Below are positions 34,899 through 48,561 of a DNA stretch of 64,000 bases, piece after piece. A program made the position numbers and the translations under genes. The stretch is from Hymenoscyphus infarciens (lineage: Eukaryota > Ascomycota > Leotiomycetes > Helotiales > Helotiaceae), in contig LLCB01000122.1 in assembly GCA_001414345.1 (NCBI GenBank), positions 1 to 64,000 on the forward strand. The letters are read 5' to 3'. Each line of letters starts with the position of its first letter. Within the stretch, counting starts at the first letter, position 1. The notes under the pieces were generated by a model. It did not search any database. It was not told the origin of the DNA and saw only the letters and a program-made list of their open reading frames with translations.

Positions 34899-36720
34899 TT
34901 TAGTATAATAGCACGCTATCCTAGATTATTATATAATAGTATTCTCTTGAATTATTAGTATTCGTAAAACTACTAATACCTCTAAGTACTACCGATACCT
35001 CTAATACACCTAGAGCCGAGATTACGAATAACCGATACTTATATAAGCGAAGTACTAAAGGTATTAATATCTAATATTTATATATAGAAGAGATTAAGGT
35101 TTAGATATTATATATTTAGCTTTTCAAAGGTTTAGAGGTTATATATTTAGCTTTTTAGCTCTTATTATTTAGTATTAGCTATATTAGATAAGACTTAGTT
35201 ATTATTATTATTAGAACTTAGAAGCTTCTAACCTCTTATATATAGACGTTTATATTTAGTATAGAAGAGAGATAGTTATTATTTTCTTCTATATTAGTAC
35301 CTAGTATCTATATACGTTATTCTACTATACGTACTCCTATATACCTCTACTATAGTTATATATATTTTATACTATTATATAAAAATAATAACTCTTCTTT
35401 ACTAGTAATAGTCTTAATAATATCTCTTTTCAAGCTTATTACTACTCTTTATTTAGAAGTTGATTTATACTTAATTTAGAATATTATAATAGTATTCTTA
35501 TATAGCCGAGTAATTAGAGACTATCTAGATAGCTAGTAATACTAGAGTTTAGTATCTATATAGATAGCTAGTAAAAATCGTGTTTTAGTATACGTTAAGG
35601 GATTAGAATACGTTAAGTGTTTCTAAGAGTTCTAATAACCTTAGATTTAGTAAATAAGTTAACTTATAATAGTTATCTAGAAGGCTTTTAAATCTAATCT
35701 TACCTCTTCTCTCTCTAAATCGATATCTTTAAAATATTAAACCTAGTTCTACTATAAGGCGTTAAACGCTCTTTTAGAGCTACTCCTCTTTCTAAAAGCT
35801 ACCTAAATAGCACCTATATACTAAGATCTAGAAGATTCTAACAAAATAATAGTTAAAGAGACTAATAGGACTTCTTAAATATAGACTAGATAAGGTCGGT
35901 TATATAAGCTTTAGAAGTAGAGAATTAAGAAATAAGGAATCGACTAGCTAAGCTAGAAAGATAGATAAGTAAGCTTATAATTTAAAGTTAATAAAATACT
36001 TTGTCTCTAAACCTTTACTAATCTAACTCTCTTCTACTTCTAAGCTTGAATTTATACCTCTTTTAGCTACGAGTAGCTACCTCTAATACTTTCTAATAAC
36101 TCTCTTCTAGAGCTACTCTCTTTTTTAAAAGACTCTCTAAACCCTCTCTAATCTATAACTATATACTAAGACCTAGAAGATTCTAATAAAACAATAAGTA
36201 AGACTTCTTAAATATAGACAATATATAGATAAGATAGTAGTATAAAAATAAAGGATAAAATAATTAGTTAGATAAGATAGATATAATTATAAGTAAACTA
36301 TAAAGTTAATAACTTAAAAAACACTCTGCTTTCAAACTCTTACTAATCTAACTCTCTTTTAAACCTTCGTTCGAACCCTCCTTTGCTTTTCAAAGCCTAC
36401 GTTTAGACCTCTTTCGCTTATAAGCCTCTGCTTTTAATAAACTTTCTACTACTTCCTAACTCTTAGATCTCGAATCAGATACGAATTAGTTAAAATACGC
36501 TTTCTATTAGAACGAAACTTAGAAGCGAGCTCTTAGCTAAGTTATCGCTATTAATCTTAACTAAATATTATCCAACTCTACTAAGCTTCTCTTAAACCTC
36601 TACTAGCGAACGATTAAAAAGACTACGATTACGAACCGAGTCCCCGCTAGTATAAAGGTTAAAAGAGATAGAAGTTAAAAGAGATAGAAGTAGAATTAGA
36701 ATAAGATTACGCTAAAGAAA

Positions 36721-39700
36721 CTTTTTATAACAGCTCTCTATAAATATATAAAGAGAGTGCTTATAGAATAGTACCTAATATTAAGGAAAACTAAACTAAA
36801 GAGAAAAGCAAAGAGTATAAACACTCTAGCTTTATTTATATATATTAAGTAAAGCCTTAGCAAAGCCTTAGACTAGCCTAGTTACGTAAGTAACGTATAT
36901 AACTAGGACTATTATACTACCCCCTCTTTAAAAGAGCCCTCTATAACTAAGCAGCTTTGTCCTCTTTTAATATAAGAGTATTAAGCTCTAGCTTATTATA
37001 ATCCTCTCTTCTAGCCTTATATACTATTTTCTATAGTAGAAGAGCTTCTAAGGAACTAGCTATTTTTAGCTTCTCTAAATAGAACCTCTCTACTAGTTAT
37101 AGCGTATATATTAGTTATTAAGCTAGATACTAATTAAAGTCTTTATTATAGCTTTTCTACTTAATTTAGTAATAGAGGGACTACTATCTCTTCTTACTAG
37201 CTAGTATTTCTTTAACCTCCTATTCCTCTTCTTTATTTATAATAATCGATAAAGGTAGTATAACTACCTATTCTAGTAAAAGATTATCTATAGCCTTATA
37301 TAACTTCTTAGAAGCAAAGATAGAGTAAACTTTAATAGAAGCTAGTAGTTATAATTAGAAAGTAGAACCTACTTTCTTAAAGATCTTAAAAAGGCTAGCT
37401 ATCTAGTAGTCTAGCTTTTAGCTTAGTTATTAAGTTACTTAGTCCTTTATTATAATAAAGACTATATCTTCTACTCTAAAATCGACGTCTTATCTATATT
37501 TATTTATATCTTATTCCTTCTTTTATTAAGCTTTTAATATATTTACTTAGCTAACGTCTAAGACCTTCTAGATTATCTTTATAACTACTATAACCTCTTC
37601 TTATAATAGCTATTCTTTTATATTAGCTAGTTCTAGTATTTATTAGTTAAACGAGGTTCTTAGTATATATCTCTTCTATAACTTAAAAGATAATATTCTA
37701 ATAGTACTATAAGGTAGTACTAACTATATATAGTCTATTATTAGAAGGATCTTAGACTAATTAGTATAATAATAATTAATATATAGCTATAAGCGCTAAT
37801 TAAAGTATTAATTTATAATCTTAGTTTAGCTATCTATTTAAGTATAGTTTATAGTTAAGAGTCGAAGCTAAATACCTAGGATTTAAGTAAACTCTCTCTA
37901 GAACGTAGTAATAAAGTAAGGGCTCTTATCTAATATTATATTTTTTAGAATCCTATAGTATTATAGAACGTGTTTAATATATAACCTTACTATTTATTTA
38001 GAAGTAATATTCTTATAGTAAAGTATTAAAATAGACTATTTAAATAAGTAGTCTATTACTATAAATATGTTATTATAACTATACTTATTAACTAGAAAGG
38101 ACTTAAAATCTATAGCTATATATTACTATATATATAGTAGTACTAGGAGTAGGTGTAGATAGCTAAGTATTTTATCTTAAGAAACGTCTACTCTTCTATA
38201 ATTATAACAGTTTTATATATATCTTATAATATTAGCTTTTATATTTTACTAGATATATCTTAAACGTAGAATCTAGTAGGTCTTATCTCTCTCTAAGTAA
38301 GCTAAAAGTATTTAATTATAAGCCTTATAAATTAGATCTATTCTTAGCATATCTACGTCTAGTACTACTAAGTAGTTTTAGTAAAGTAAAAAGCCTTCCT
38401 CTAAGATATATAGGGAATTAGTATTAGTTTTAGCTTATACTTATATAGCTTAAAGTATTATAGCATCTTTATTTACTTAGTAGATTCGTTTTAAAAGTAT
38501 AAATAATTCTTAGAAGTAGTTATTATTAACTAGAGCTAGTATAATTAAGCTTATTTCAACCTCTAGGTTTTTAAGCGCTTCTCTATTAACTTATTCCTTT
38601 ATTAAGAGTATATAAGTCTAGTACTACTTTTTAAGTTCTTTTTATAAGTATATCTTATTTACCTTATAAGTTAAAGTATCTATCTTACTATTCTTATATC
38701 TTAAATAGAATATAATAATAAAATAGTACTTAGCTAAAGCTTTAGCCTATCTTACTTAATAGGTAGTAAGTTACTTAGTAGTTATAAAGTACTTAAGATT
38801 CTTATAATTAGTATAAATATAGATTTTTAAATATAGTTCTAGTCTTTATTTTATAAGTAAGTATATAATAGTAAGTAGCTCTTTATTATATATTTCGTAG
38901 TTATACTTAGCTAGAGACATAGTTTTACTAAAATAGGCTATAAGATACTATTCTCTATTAGCTTATTATTATTATAATACTCTAGTAATAATTCTATCTA
39001 AAGCGTCTATCTTAATTATAGTAGAGAGATTAGAAGAGTAGTAGTAGAGGATTAATATAGAGGTAAGTACTACTTTTAGGTCTTTAAACACTTCCTAGTA
39101 CTTCTTATTAAAATTAAAAGGCATATTATTCTATATTAAGTATACTAAGAGCTTTATAATTATACTATAGTTTTAGATAAACCTTTAATAAAAGTTATAA
39201 AAACTAAAAAAGCTCTAAACACCTTTTACTATCTTTAGAGCTTACTATTTCTATACTACTAAGACCTTTTTAGTGTTTACTTTAATATTATTAGTACTAA
39301 TAATAAACCTAAGATATTTTATCTTCTTAATATTAAACTTATACTTCTTAAAATTAACTTATAACCTAGTATTCTTAAAACATTAAAGGACTTTTTATAT
39401 ATACTCTTTATATTTAAAGACGTTTAATAAGTAGATAAGGATATTATTTAAGTAGATAGAGTAGAAGTTATTTAAATAGTTAAATAAGACGTTATTTATA
39501 TAGTACTAGTAGGTAGATAGGCTATTTATTAGACTAAATAGTAAGACCTTATACTTATACGTTTTATAGTAGGTATAAAAAGTAGTTAATTCCTTAGTAT
39601 CTAGATCTATTTATATATAATAGAAAGCTTACTAGATATCTAGCTTAGTAAAAATATAAGCTTAACTAATATATATAAGCGTTTTATTAATTAGAAGTAA

Positions 39701-42524
39701 TAGATAGTAGTCTTTTTAAGTAAGATTATTAAGTTTTTAGAAGTTAATATAGAAACATAGCCTTTTATTTACTTTCTTTATAAATAGAATAAGAGTAGTA
39801 AAAAGAGACTAGCTATATTTAATAAACCCTTTATAGAGATTCTCTAAGATATATTCCTTTATAGCTAATAACTCTTCTATAGATATCTTATATAAAGAGG
39901 AATATCTAAGAGTATTTAGACCTTTAAGATTAATCTTATAGTTATAGTATTAGTAAGATAAGAGAGTATCTAAGACAGCCTTAGAAAATACCTCTTTAAA
40001 GTCTTAGTACTTATTAGGAAGAGTAATATTAAGAGCTATATCTAGTTCTTAATTAGCTATAATAGTATTAATTTTATATATACTTATAGTAAACATCTTA
40101 CTATCCTCTTAGAGTAAGTAATAATATATTCCTATAGCTAAAATAGCTAAAATATTAATAATAGAGTCTAACTTTTTTAAGATAAAGGGTTTCTAATAGT
40201 ATACTAGAGTAAGTACCTTCTTTATAACGCCTTTAAGTTCTTTCTTTATAACCTAGTATTTTACTTATATTAAGGACTTATAGCCTTCTCTACTATATAT
40301 AGTTAAGGTATAACTAGCTAAGGTTATAGTATTAATTTTAAGGTAATCTATAAGCTCTAAAAGCTTTCTACCTTATTAGCGCTATTCGTCTATTTCTATA
40401 GCTTAGTTATAAGTATTAGCTTTATTCTAATAAAAGGGTATAAAGTCTTTTAGTTATATAGCGTTTTAAGAGAGAGGAGTTAGCTATTAAGTAAAGAAGT
40501 AAGGCTTAAGGTTATTAAGCTAGAGTAGTTTCTAATAAGTTATATTAATATTAATATAAAAGTACTTAAAGAACCTCTAACTAAGGATAATATTATATAG
40601 ACTTAAGTTTAAGAAGATAAATAGTATATTAAAGAATTTATAACTATCTAAGATATAATTTAAAAGGAGATAGTATATAGCTTTACCTCTAATTTCTCTA
40701 TTATATCTATAAATCTTAATAAAAGTAAGAAGTCTTTTAGTCTTTAAATTATAAAACTTTATAAGGTTATAATTAAGTTATATATTTATAAAAGAAAAGG
40801 TATTTACTCTAAGATTACTAAGAGTAGTAGTCTATATACTAAATCTATTAATAGTTATTATACTAAGTAAAGTAAACGCTTTTCTATTAATTAATAACTA
40901 TAGATTAATCTTAAAAAGATTAATCCTATATTTATTTAAAAAGAAGTCTTCTTTTAGACTTCTTTATTTCCTAACTCTAAGCTAGTATCTTTTCTTTTAA
41001 GCTTTTTAAGGTTAACTCTATATATTCTTAGCTTTAGATAATCCTTAATATAATAACTAAGCTTACTATAGTTAAAGTACTTATCTAATAGTCTTAGAGT
41101 TAAGTAGTTATTTATAGTAGAAGCGTTAAAGCGTTTAAGAAGGATAAAAGAGGCTATAAAGGAAGAAGAGCTAATAAGTATAAGAGTAGATATATATAGG
41201 TTTAGAGTAAAAGAAAAGTTTATTACTTATACTCTTTAAGAAGTAAGATTTTAAAAGTCGTTATTAATACTACTTATAAGAGTATAAAAGAAGTTTATAT
41301 CTCTCCTAGCTTAGAACTTAGTAATAATAAGAGATTAGTATAGTATAAGAGTTAACTTATTCTATAAGTCTTCTACTTAGTCTTATAAGAGAACTTTAGC
41401 TTTATCTATAAGTTATTAAAACTTAGTATAGAAGTTATAGAAAGTTTCTATCTTTAATATAATAAGGTCTTAGTATTAGATATAAGCTTCTTAGTATAAG
41501 TAAGAGCTAATAGTAATATTTTAAAAGTAAGTTAATATCTCTTTATAGCTACTAAACTAGTTAATAGTATTAAACTTATATCTTAGGTAAATATAGTTTT
41601 AAGCTCTTCTAGAAGTATAATAGTAAATTAAATTTATTCTTACTTCTTTAAACTTAAAGTAGTTAGTATTAATAGATAACTTTACTATAATTTCAGTTTC
41701 CTAGGTTATATAAGTAAATTCGTCTTCTATAGTAAATTAGTAAAGATTAGCTATCCTACTTATCTTCTTAAATAATAAAACTATAGAAAAAGAATAAGTT
41801 ATATTAAGAGTTTATAACTAAATAGAGGTATATTAATAGAAAGTATTAGTTATATTTAAAGCATTTACTTTAAGTTTATAAACTTTACTTATTAATAAGG
41901 TTATTACTTTAAGAATTTATTATAGAGTAGAGTTAAGTAGAGGTGATTTAGAGATCTTATACTATAAGGAACTAGTAGTTATCTTAGTAGAAGGAGGTAG
42001 TAGTAGTAGTATAGTAATAACTAGTATATATATTTTTTTAAGTTAAGTTCTTAAGCTAAATTAGAATATAACGTTAATAGAAAAGGGAAGAGGGATTAGC
42101 TCTACTAACTCTAAAGTAGAGTAGAATAGTTCTTAGGTTAATAGGTTACCTTTAAAGGACTCGACGTAGCTAATAGAAGAACGCTAGACATTACTACTTA
42201 ATATAAATAGATTAGGCTTTATAGAAGAGAATAGTAAATTTAATAGATTTAATATAAGTAAATATATATATTATTATTAGAATATTAGTAAAAGCCTTCC
42301 TAGGTAAAGAGAGAGAGTTTAGTTTTAGTATAATAGCTCTCTATAAATATATAAAGAGAGTACTTATAGAATAGTACTTAATATTAAGGAAAACTAAACT
42401 AAAGAGAAAAGTAAAAAGTATAGACACTCTAGCTTTATTTATATATATTAAGCAAAGCCTTAGTAAAGCCTCGGGCCAGCCTAGTCACGTGAGTAACGTA
42501 TGTGACTAGGACTATTACACTTTT
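36721..42524 (-). mobile_element. Ty3/gypsy element A, 191-bp LTRs, nested in III
   Basis: LTRs 36726-36916 and 42329-42519 are 191 bp each, originally TGTAACAG...ATTACA, with target duplication CTTTT at 36721-36725 and 42520-42524. A minus-strand polypurine tract (CTCTTTTAAAGAGGGGG) adjoins the left LTR, so it reads right to left. Minus-strand coding relics: reverse transcriptase FYSIYLNNILIY at 39460-39430, where YLDD has become YLNN; then RNase H end KYYFIIIFYLRYKNSKIDTL (38.75-38.68 kb; compare FxxxIxYRPGxxNxxADAL); integrase is expected at 37.4-38.5 kb but not securely read. The RT-RH-IN order fits Ty3/gypsy. An empty version of this site survives in element I (inverted, near 26130). Confidence 0.85.
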
Positions 42525-45500
42525 ACTAACTTTAAAAGGTTACTTTTCGAGTATAGCTATACTTAGAGAGATACTAGAATCAGAAAGGTTCTTTTATATA
42601 TAGAATAAAATAAGATTACACCTTAGCTCTAAAACGCGTCTACTACTCTTAAGAGACGCTAGAATTATAACTTTACTAAAATAGTAAATAATCTTTTAGC
42701 TATAGATAAGGAGACCTACTAAAACGCTAAGTTATAAGATATTAGTACTATGGTTTAGAATACCTCTTTATCTAGCTCTAAACTCCTTATAATATAATAG
42801 CGAATCGTTCTCTACTTTAGAAGTAGAATTAGAATCGGAAGATAAATAAGTTCTTAAGTACTCTAAAGAGAATAAGACAGCCTATAAGTCTAAGCAACAT
42901 AGTTCTATAATAGTACTAATAAATGTCGTATCTAAAACTATATCTCTTTTTTATTATTCTAAACATCGGATAGCATTTTCAACATTCGGTATTAAGTTCT
43001 TTTAACTAGCTAAAACTCTATCTATTATTATTCTAAAAGTTAGATAACAATTTCAACTTTAATAACTTCGATATTAAGTTTTATTTAACTAGCTAAAACT
43101 CCTCCTTTTATTACTCTAAACTTTAGACAGCGAAACTCTAATAATATTTAGTAACAAAATCCTTTAACTAGCCGAAACCTTACTAACTCTAATAAGAGTC
43201 TTATAGTTATTACTTTCTTACTTTCTTTTATATCTAGTAAAGCTAGAAGTTCTTTTTTTATCTAAATTTAACTTAGATACGAATTAGTATACTCTTAAAA
43301 GAATAGTAACCTCTTAGCTAAGTTATTACTATTTATAATATTATCGACTTTTCGTTTCCGACTTTACTCTAAGTCCTTACTAACCTAAGTTTAGATAAAC
43401 TTACTTTCTTTTATATCTAGTATATTAGATATTTTATTCGAATTTAAATCAGATACGAATTAGTATACTCTTAAAGTAAGCTCTTAACTAAGTTATTACT
43501 ATTACCTATAACGTTACCTCTTAATATTCGCTTCTAACTCTATTCTAAATTCGCCTCTGTCTCTACTTTGAATTTTTTATACTTTTTAAACTTTTTAAAC
43601 TTTAAACTTTTTCTAACCTACTAGACAGGATCAGACTATACTCTTTTAGTAAACGCGAATACTTATACTTTAATATTAAAAGATTAGAAATAAAGTTAAA
43701 ATTATAAGTATCTATAAAGTTAGTTACGATTTAGATCTCGCTTAGTATTCTATAGATAATTTTTAGAGTTTACTATATTATCTAAGAGACTTTTATACTA
43801 AATATCTAGAAGAGCTAGAACTACTCTAATACCTCTCTAAATAGATTAATATATAGGAATTAAATAAGAATTAGATAAAAGAGTTAATTTATAAAACTCT
43901 ATTAATACTCTCTAATTCTAGTTACTTTTAATAAGGAACTTATAATAAAAACCTAAGATTAAACCCTAACTAGTAGGAATATTTAAAATTAATAAAGTAA
44001 AGAACTAAGACTAAGTTACTACTAAAATAGAGCTTACTAACTCTCTCTAAGCTATAGCCTCTTCTTCCTCTAACTTATTATCCTCCTCTCTACTCTCCTA
44101 AGCGTAAAGAGTCTAAATCGGCTCTTCCTCTATCTCCTTCTTATAAGCACGCTTCTTACCTCGACAACCTCCTATAACCGGCTTTAGAGAGGACGCCTAT
44201 AAACTCTTTAGATAAGCCTTAAAGAGAACCTAAACCTAGGTTTAAACGGAGGTCCTACTCTCTATAGCATAGTATAAGAACTATTAAATATTAGTAACTA
44301 AAACCCTTCTAATAAGTAAGAGGTACTTATAGTAACCTTAGTATAAAGTGCTTAAGTCTTCTCTAGAAGAGCGAACTATATCTCTAAACTATTCTTTAAT
44401 ACCTTTATACTAGTAATAACTAACACCTTATCTAAGGCCTTAGTAGCTTTCTTAATCTCTCTCTTCTCCTCCTTAAGCTTAAGCTTACTAAACTCCTTCT
44501 TAATAAACTATAGTAACTACCTAAGTTAGAACAAATTTAGTATATATTTAGAATTAAACTTACTAGGATATATATAGTATTCTACTTAATATAGTATCTA
44601 CACTTCTTTAACTTTAGCTTCTTAAAAGTATATATATAATCTCTATTCTAAGATTTTATCTAAAGGCACTAAACGTAGTAGACTTAGTAAGTAGCTAGAA
44701 GCGTACTAGAAGGATATAGAAGAGGCATTTTACTATATTAGATTAGCTCTAAATTAGGTTCGATTAAGAAGAGAAGAACTTACTTTTATATATATATATA
44801 TAATATATATATATATTCTAAGAGATAAGTTAGTATATAAGAATATATCTAATTAGAAGGTATTCTTACTATTTATATTATTTAGATAAAAAGAAAAGAA
44901 GAAGAGAAGTTAGAATTAAGGAAAAGTCGCTTATTAATATACTACTTATAATAATAGCTATTACTTTATAATTATTATTTATTACTTAATAATTACTATT
45001 ATAATATATAATAATAGTAAGAATATAATAACTCTATAGTAGTATACTACTTTCTACCTAATAGCTAATTATTAGCCTCTCTTCTATTTATATCCTATTA
45101 TTATATAGTATATAGTAGTAAATAAAGAGCGATTAGCTCTTAAATAATAATACTATTAGCTACTAACCCTACTCTAACTACTAAATACTATAATAGTAAG
45201 ATAAATTATATTCTTTATAATAAAGAGATAAATAATACTCTAATTAACTTAATACTATATTAATTAATAACTAAAGACTTAGAACAAGTCTTTTTAAAGA
45301 AGAGAGGATATAATAGTACGCTATCCTAGATTATTATATAATAGTACTATTCTAAATTATTAGTATTTATAAAACTGCTAATACCTCTAAGTACTACTGA
45401 TATCTCTAATATATCTAAGGCCGAGATTACGAATAACCGATACTTATATAAGTAAAGTACTAAAGGTATTAATATCTAATATTTATATATAGAAGGGATT

Positions 45501-45542
45501 AAGGTTTAGATATTATATATTTAGCTTTCTAAAGGTTTAGAG

Positions 45543-48319
45543 GTTATTATAATAGTACGAAATATATACTATAAGAGAAGAGGTATATAGAAGTGCGTTT
45601 AAGACTAAATAACGTATATAAATACTAGGCTCTAATACGGAAGAAAAGGAAAAACTATCTCTCTTTACTCTAGGAGTAGGCTACTATATATAAGAGGTTC
45701 GGATAGTATAAAAAGGGTCTAAAACCGAATAACCTCGGCTAATATAAAAGCTTAAACCTATATAACCTTCTTAAAATAGACTATATAAGATAATAACTAC
45801 TAAAACTCTATATATAGTAGGTACTCTTAGCTATCTAGAATGACGGCATGCTATTATATCCCTCTCTCTTAAAAAAGACTTATTCTAAGTCTTCTCTCTC
45901 TTATTATTTAAAGTTAAATCAGGATAGTATAAGTATTATAATATTTATTATATTTATTAATTTTAATTTAAAGATGTTAAACTTTATTATAAGCGAGACG
46001 AGATATTGAGATATCGAATTTAGGTCTAAATTATAACTAAACTAATTCGTAGATACTTGTAAAGAGACTTCGTTTCTAATCCTTTAATATTAAAAGTAAG
46101 TATTCGCGTCTGCTAAAAGAGTGTAGTTTAATCCTGTCTAGTAGGTCGGAAAAAGTTTAAAGTTCAAAGTTTAAAATTTTAAAAAGTTTAAAAAGTTTAA
46201 AAAGTTTAAAAAGTTTAAAACAGAGTCGGAGGCGAATTCAAAGTAGAGTTAGAAGTCGTTCAGTTAAGAGGTAACGTTAAAGGTAATAGTAATAACTTAG
46301 TTAAGAGCTTACTTTAAGAGCGTACTAACTCGTATTTGAGTCGAGTTCGAATAAGAAAAGAACTTCTAGCTTAGCTAGAAGTGAAAAGAAAGTAAAGAAT
46401 ATAAGACTTTATACTAGAGTTAGTAGGGTTTTAGGTAGTTAAAAGCGAAGTTGTTTCTAAAGTTATAAAGTAGTTTCAGCTAGTTAAATAAACTTAATAC
46501 TAAAGTTGTTATATTATCTTATTCTCTCTTAATTTAGAGTACTTAAAGACTTATTTATTATCTTCTAATTCCGATTCTACTTTAGAAGTAGTAGAAGATT
46601 CGCTATTAGTTCGTAGGGAGTTCGGATTTTAGACCGAAGTGCTAATATTCCGTAACTTAGCGTTTTAGTATATCTCCTTATCTAATACTAAAAGATTAGA
46701 TACTATTTTAATAAAGTTATAATTCTATTATCTCTTTCTTAAAATAGCTAAGTTTTAGAGCTATAGCGTAATCTTATTCTATATTTAAAAGAACTATTCT
46801 AATTCTAGTATACCTCTAAGTATAGCCGTACTCGAAAAGCGACTCTTAAAATTAGTAAAAGTTTCTTTTATATTATCTTCGTCTCCTCCTATTTTCAAGG
46901 CTATAAAAGCGTTTTAAGCGTCCTCTGTTTTATAACTAGTTAAAAAGTAAGTATTTAAAAGAGTAACTATATCTTCTTAATCTTTAAAAGTAAGGTCTAA
47001 CTCTAACTCGTATCTAGGCTCTAGGTAGTTCCTAGCTAGTCTAGTTATTATACTCTAAATAAGAGCTTTTTAGGTTAGAGAGAAGTTATAATAATTAGTA
47101 TTTATAGAGAGTCTATCACGTACTAATATCTTCTATTATTAGTATATAAGTGAAATACTATTATCTAAAGGTTTAATCTTTTTAGTTATCTTACTTTTTT
47201 ATCGAGGTCGGAGGGTATTTAAAGAGGCTTTAGTGTTGTATTAGATAAGAGAATATTAGAAGGTATTAGAGGTAGCTACTTATAGTCGAAAGGGGTATAA
47301 ATTAGAGCTTAGAGGTAGAAGAGGGTTTAATTAAAGGTTCGAAAGAGAGTCAGATTAGAGAGGGTTTAGAGGCGAAGCGATTTGTTAAATTATAAGTTCG
47401 CTTACTCTCTTTTCTAGCTTAGCTAACTAATCCTTTGTTTCTTGATTTTCTACTTCTAAAGCTTATATAACTAACTATATCTAGTCTATATTTAAGAAGT
47501 CTCGCTTATCTTTGTTCTTTTGTCGAGATCTTCTAGATCTTAGTATATAGATGCTATTTAGACAGCTTTTAGAAAGAGAGATAGCTCTAGAAAGTAGCTT
47601 AACGCTATTTAGCGGAACTATTAATATAATGTTGAATAGAGAGGGAGGGGGTAAGAGTAGATTTAGAAGCCTTCGTAATAACTTTTAGTAATAGTTGACT
47701 TATTTACTAAACTTATATATAGTAGTCTCTATATAGAGAGGGTTATTAGAAGCTTTTGAAGCACTTAGCGTATTCCTGCTTCCTTAACGTGTAAAACACG
47801 CTTTTTACTAGCTATCTGAAACCGATACTAAACCCTAATATCACTAGCTGTCTAGGAGATCTCTAGAATCCCGGCTATTTAAGAAGTCGCTATAACTGAT
47901 TCGATTCTAGGCCGAGTCGAGTTTAAAACAAAATATACAGCGAACGTACTCGAAAGAGATATTATAAATACCGTCACCGGCGAAGTAGAGTTTTTCCTTT
48001 TTATATAATAGCACGAAATACATACTATAGGAGAAGAGGTATATAGGAGTGCGTTCGAGACTGAATGACGTATATAAATACTAGGCTCTAATACGGAAGA
48101 AAAGGAAAAACTATCCCTCTCTACTCTAGGAGTAGGCTACTATATATAAGAGGTTCGGATAGTATAAAAAGGGTCCGAAACCGAACAACCTCGGCTAATA
48201 TAAAAGCTTAAACCTACGTAACCTTTCTAAAATAGACTATATAAGATAACAACTGTCGAAACCCCATATGTGACAGGTACTCCCAGCTATCTAGGATGAC
48301 GGCATACTGTCACAGTTAT
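45543..48319 (-). mobile_element. Small LTR element II, 311-bp LTRs, inside the LTR of III
   Basis: LTRs 45548-45858 and 48004-48314 (311 bp each), flanked by GTTAT at 45543-45547 and 48315-48319. The interior is only 2145 bp and contains the same minisatellite units and purine tract as element I, so it is a shortened non-autonomous relative reading on the minus strand. It interrupts the right LTR of element III: the uninterrupted sequence GAGGTTATATATTTAGC is preserved in the left LTR of III near 35150. The right LTR is much less RIP-mutated than the left. Confidence 0.85.
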
Positions 48320-48561
48320 ATATTTAGCTTTTCAGCTCTTATTATTTAGTATTAGCTATATTAGACAGGGCTTGGTTATTATTATTATTAGAACTTAGAA
48401 GCTTCCGACCTCTTATATATAGACGTTTATATTTAGTATAGAAGAGGGATAGTTATTGTTTTCTTCTATATTAGTGCCTAGTATCTATATACGTCATTCT
48501 ACTATACGCACTCCTATATGCCTCTACTATAGTTGTGTGTATTTCGTGCCGTTACATTTAG

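Larger units (their letters stand above)
34899..48561 (+). mobile_element. LTR element III, 476-bp LTRs, TSD TTTAG, host of two insertions
   Basis: Left LTR 34904-35379 (476 bp). The right LTR starts at 45307 and ends at 48556 but is split by element II. The whole is flanked by TTTAG at 34899-34903 and 48557-48561. A polypurine tract AAAGAAGAGAGGA lies just before the right LTR on the plus strand, so it reads left to right. Without insertions the interior is about 4.1 kb and matches element I in inverted orientation. The LTR end (TTTCGTGCCGTTACA) is shared with elements I and II while the start differs, i.e. U5 is conserved and U3 has diverged. A degenerate frame at 43.8-44.8 kb (reading SPKRKESKSALPLSPSYKHA) may be a gag-like relic; no RT seen. 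Confidence 0.85.
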
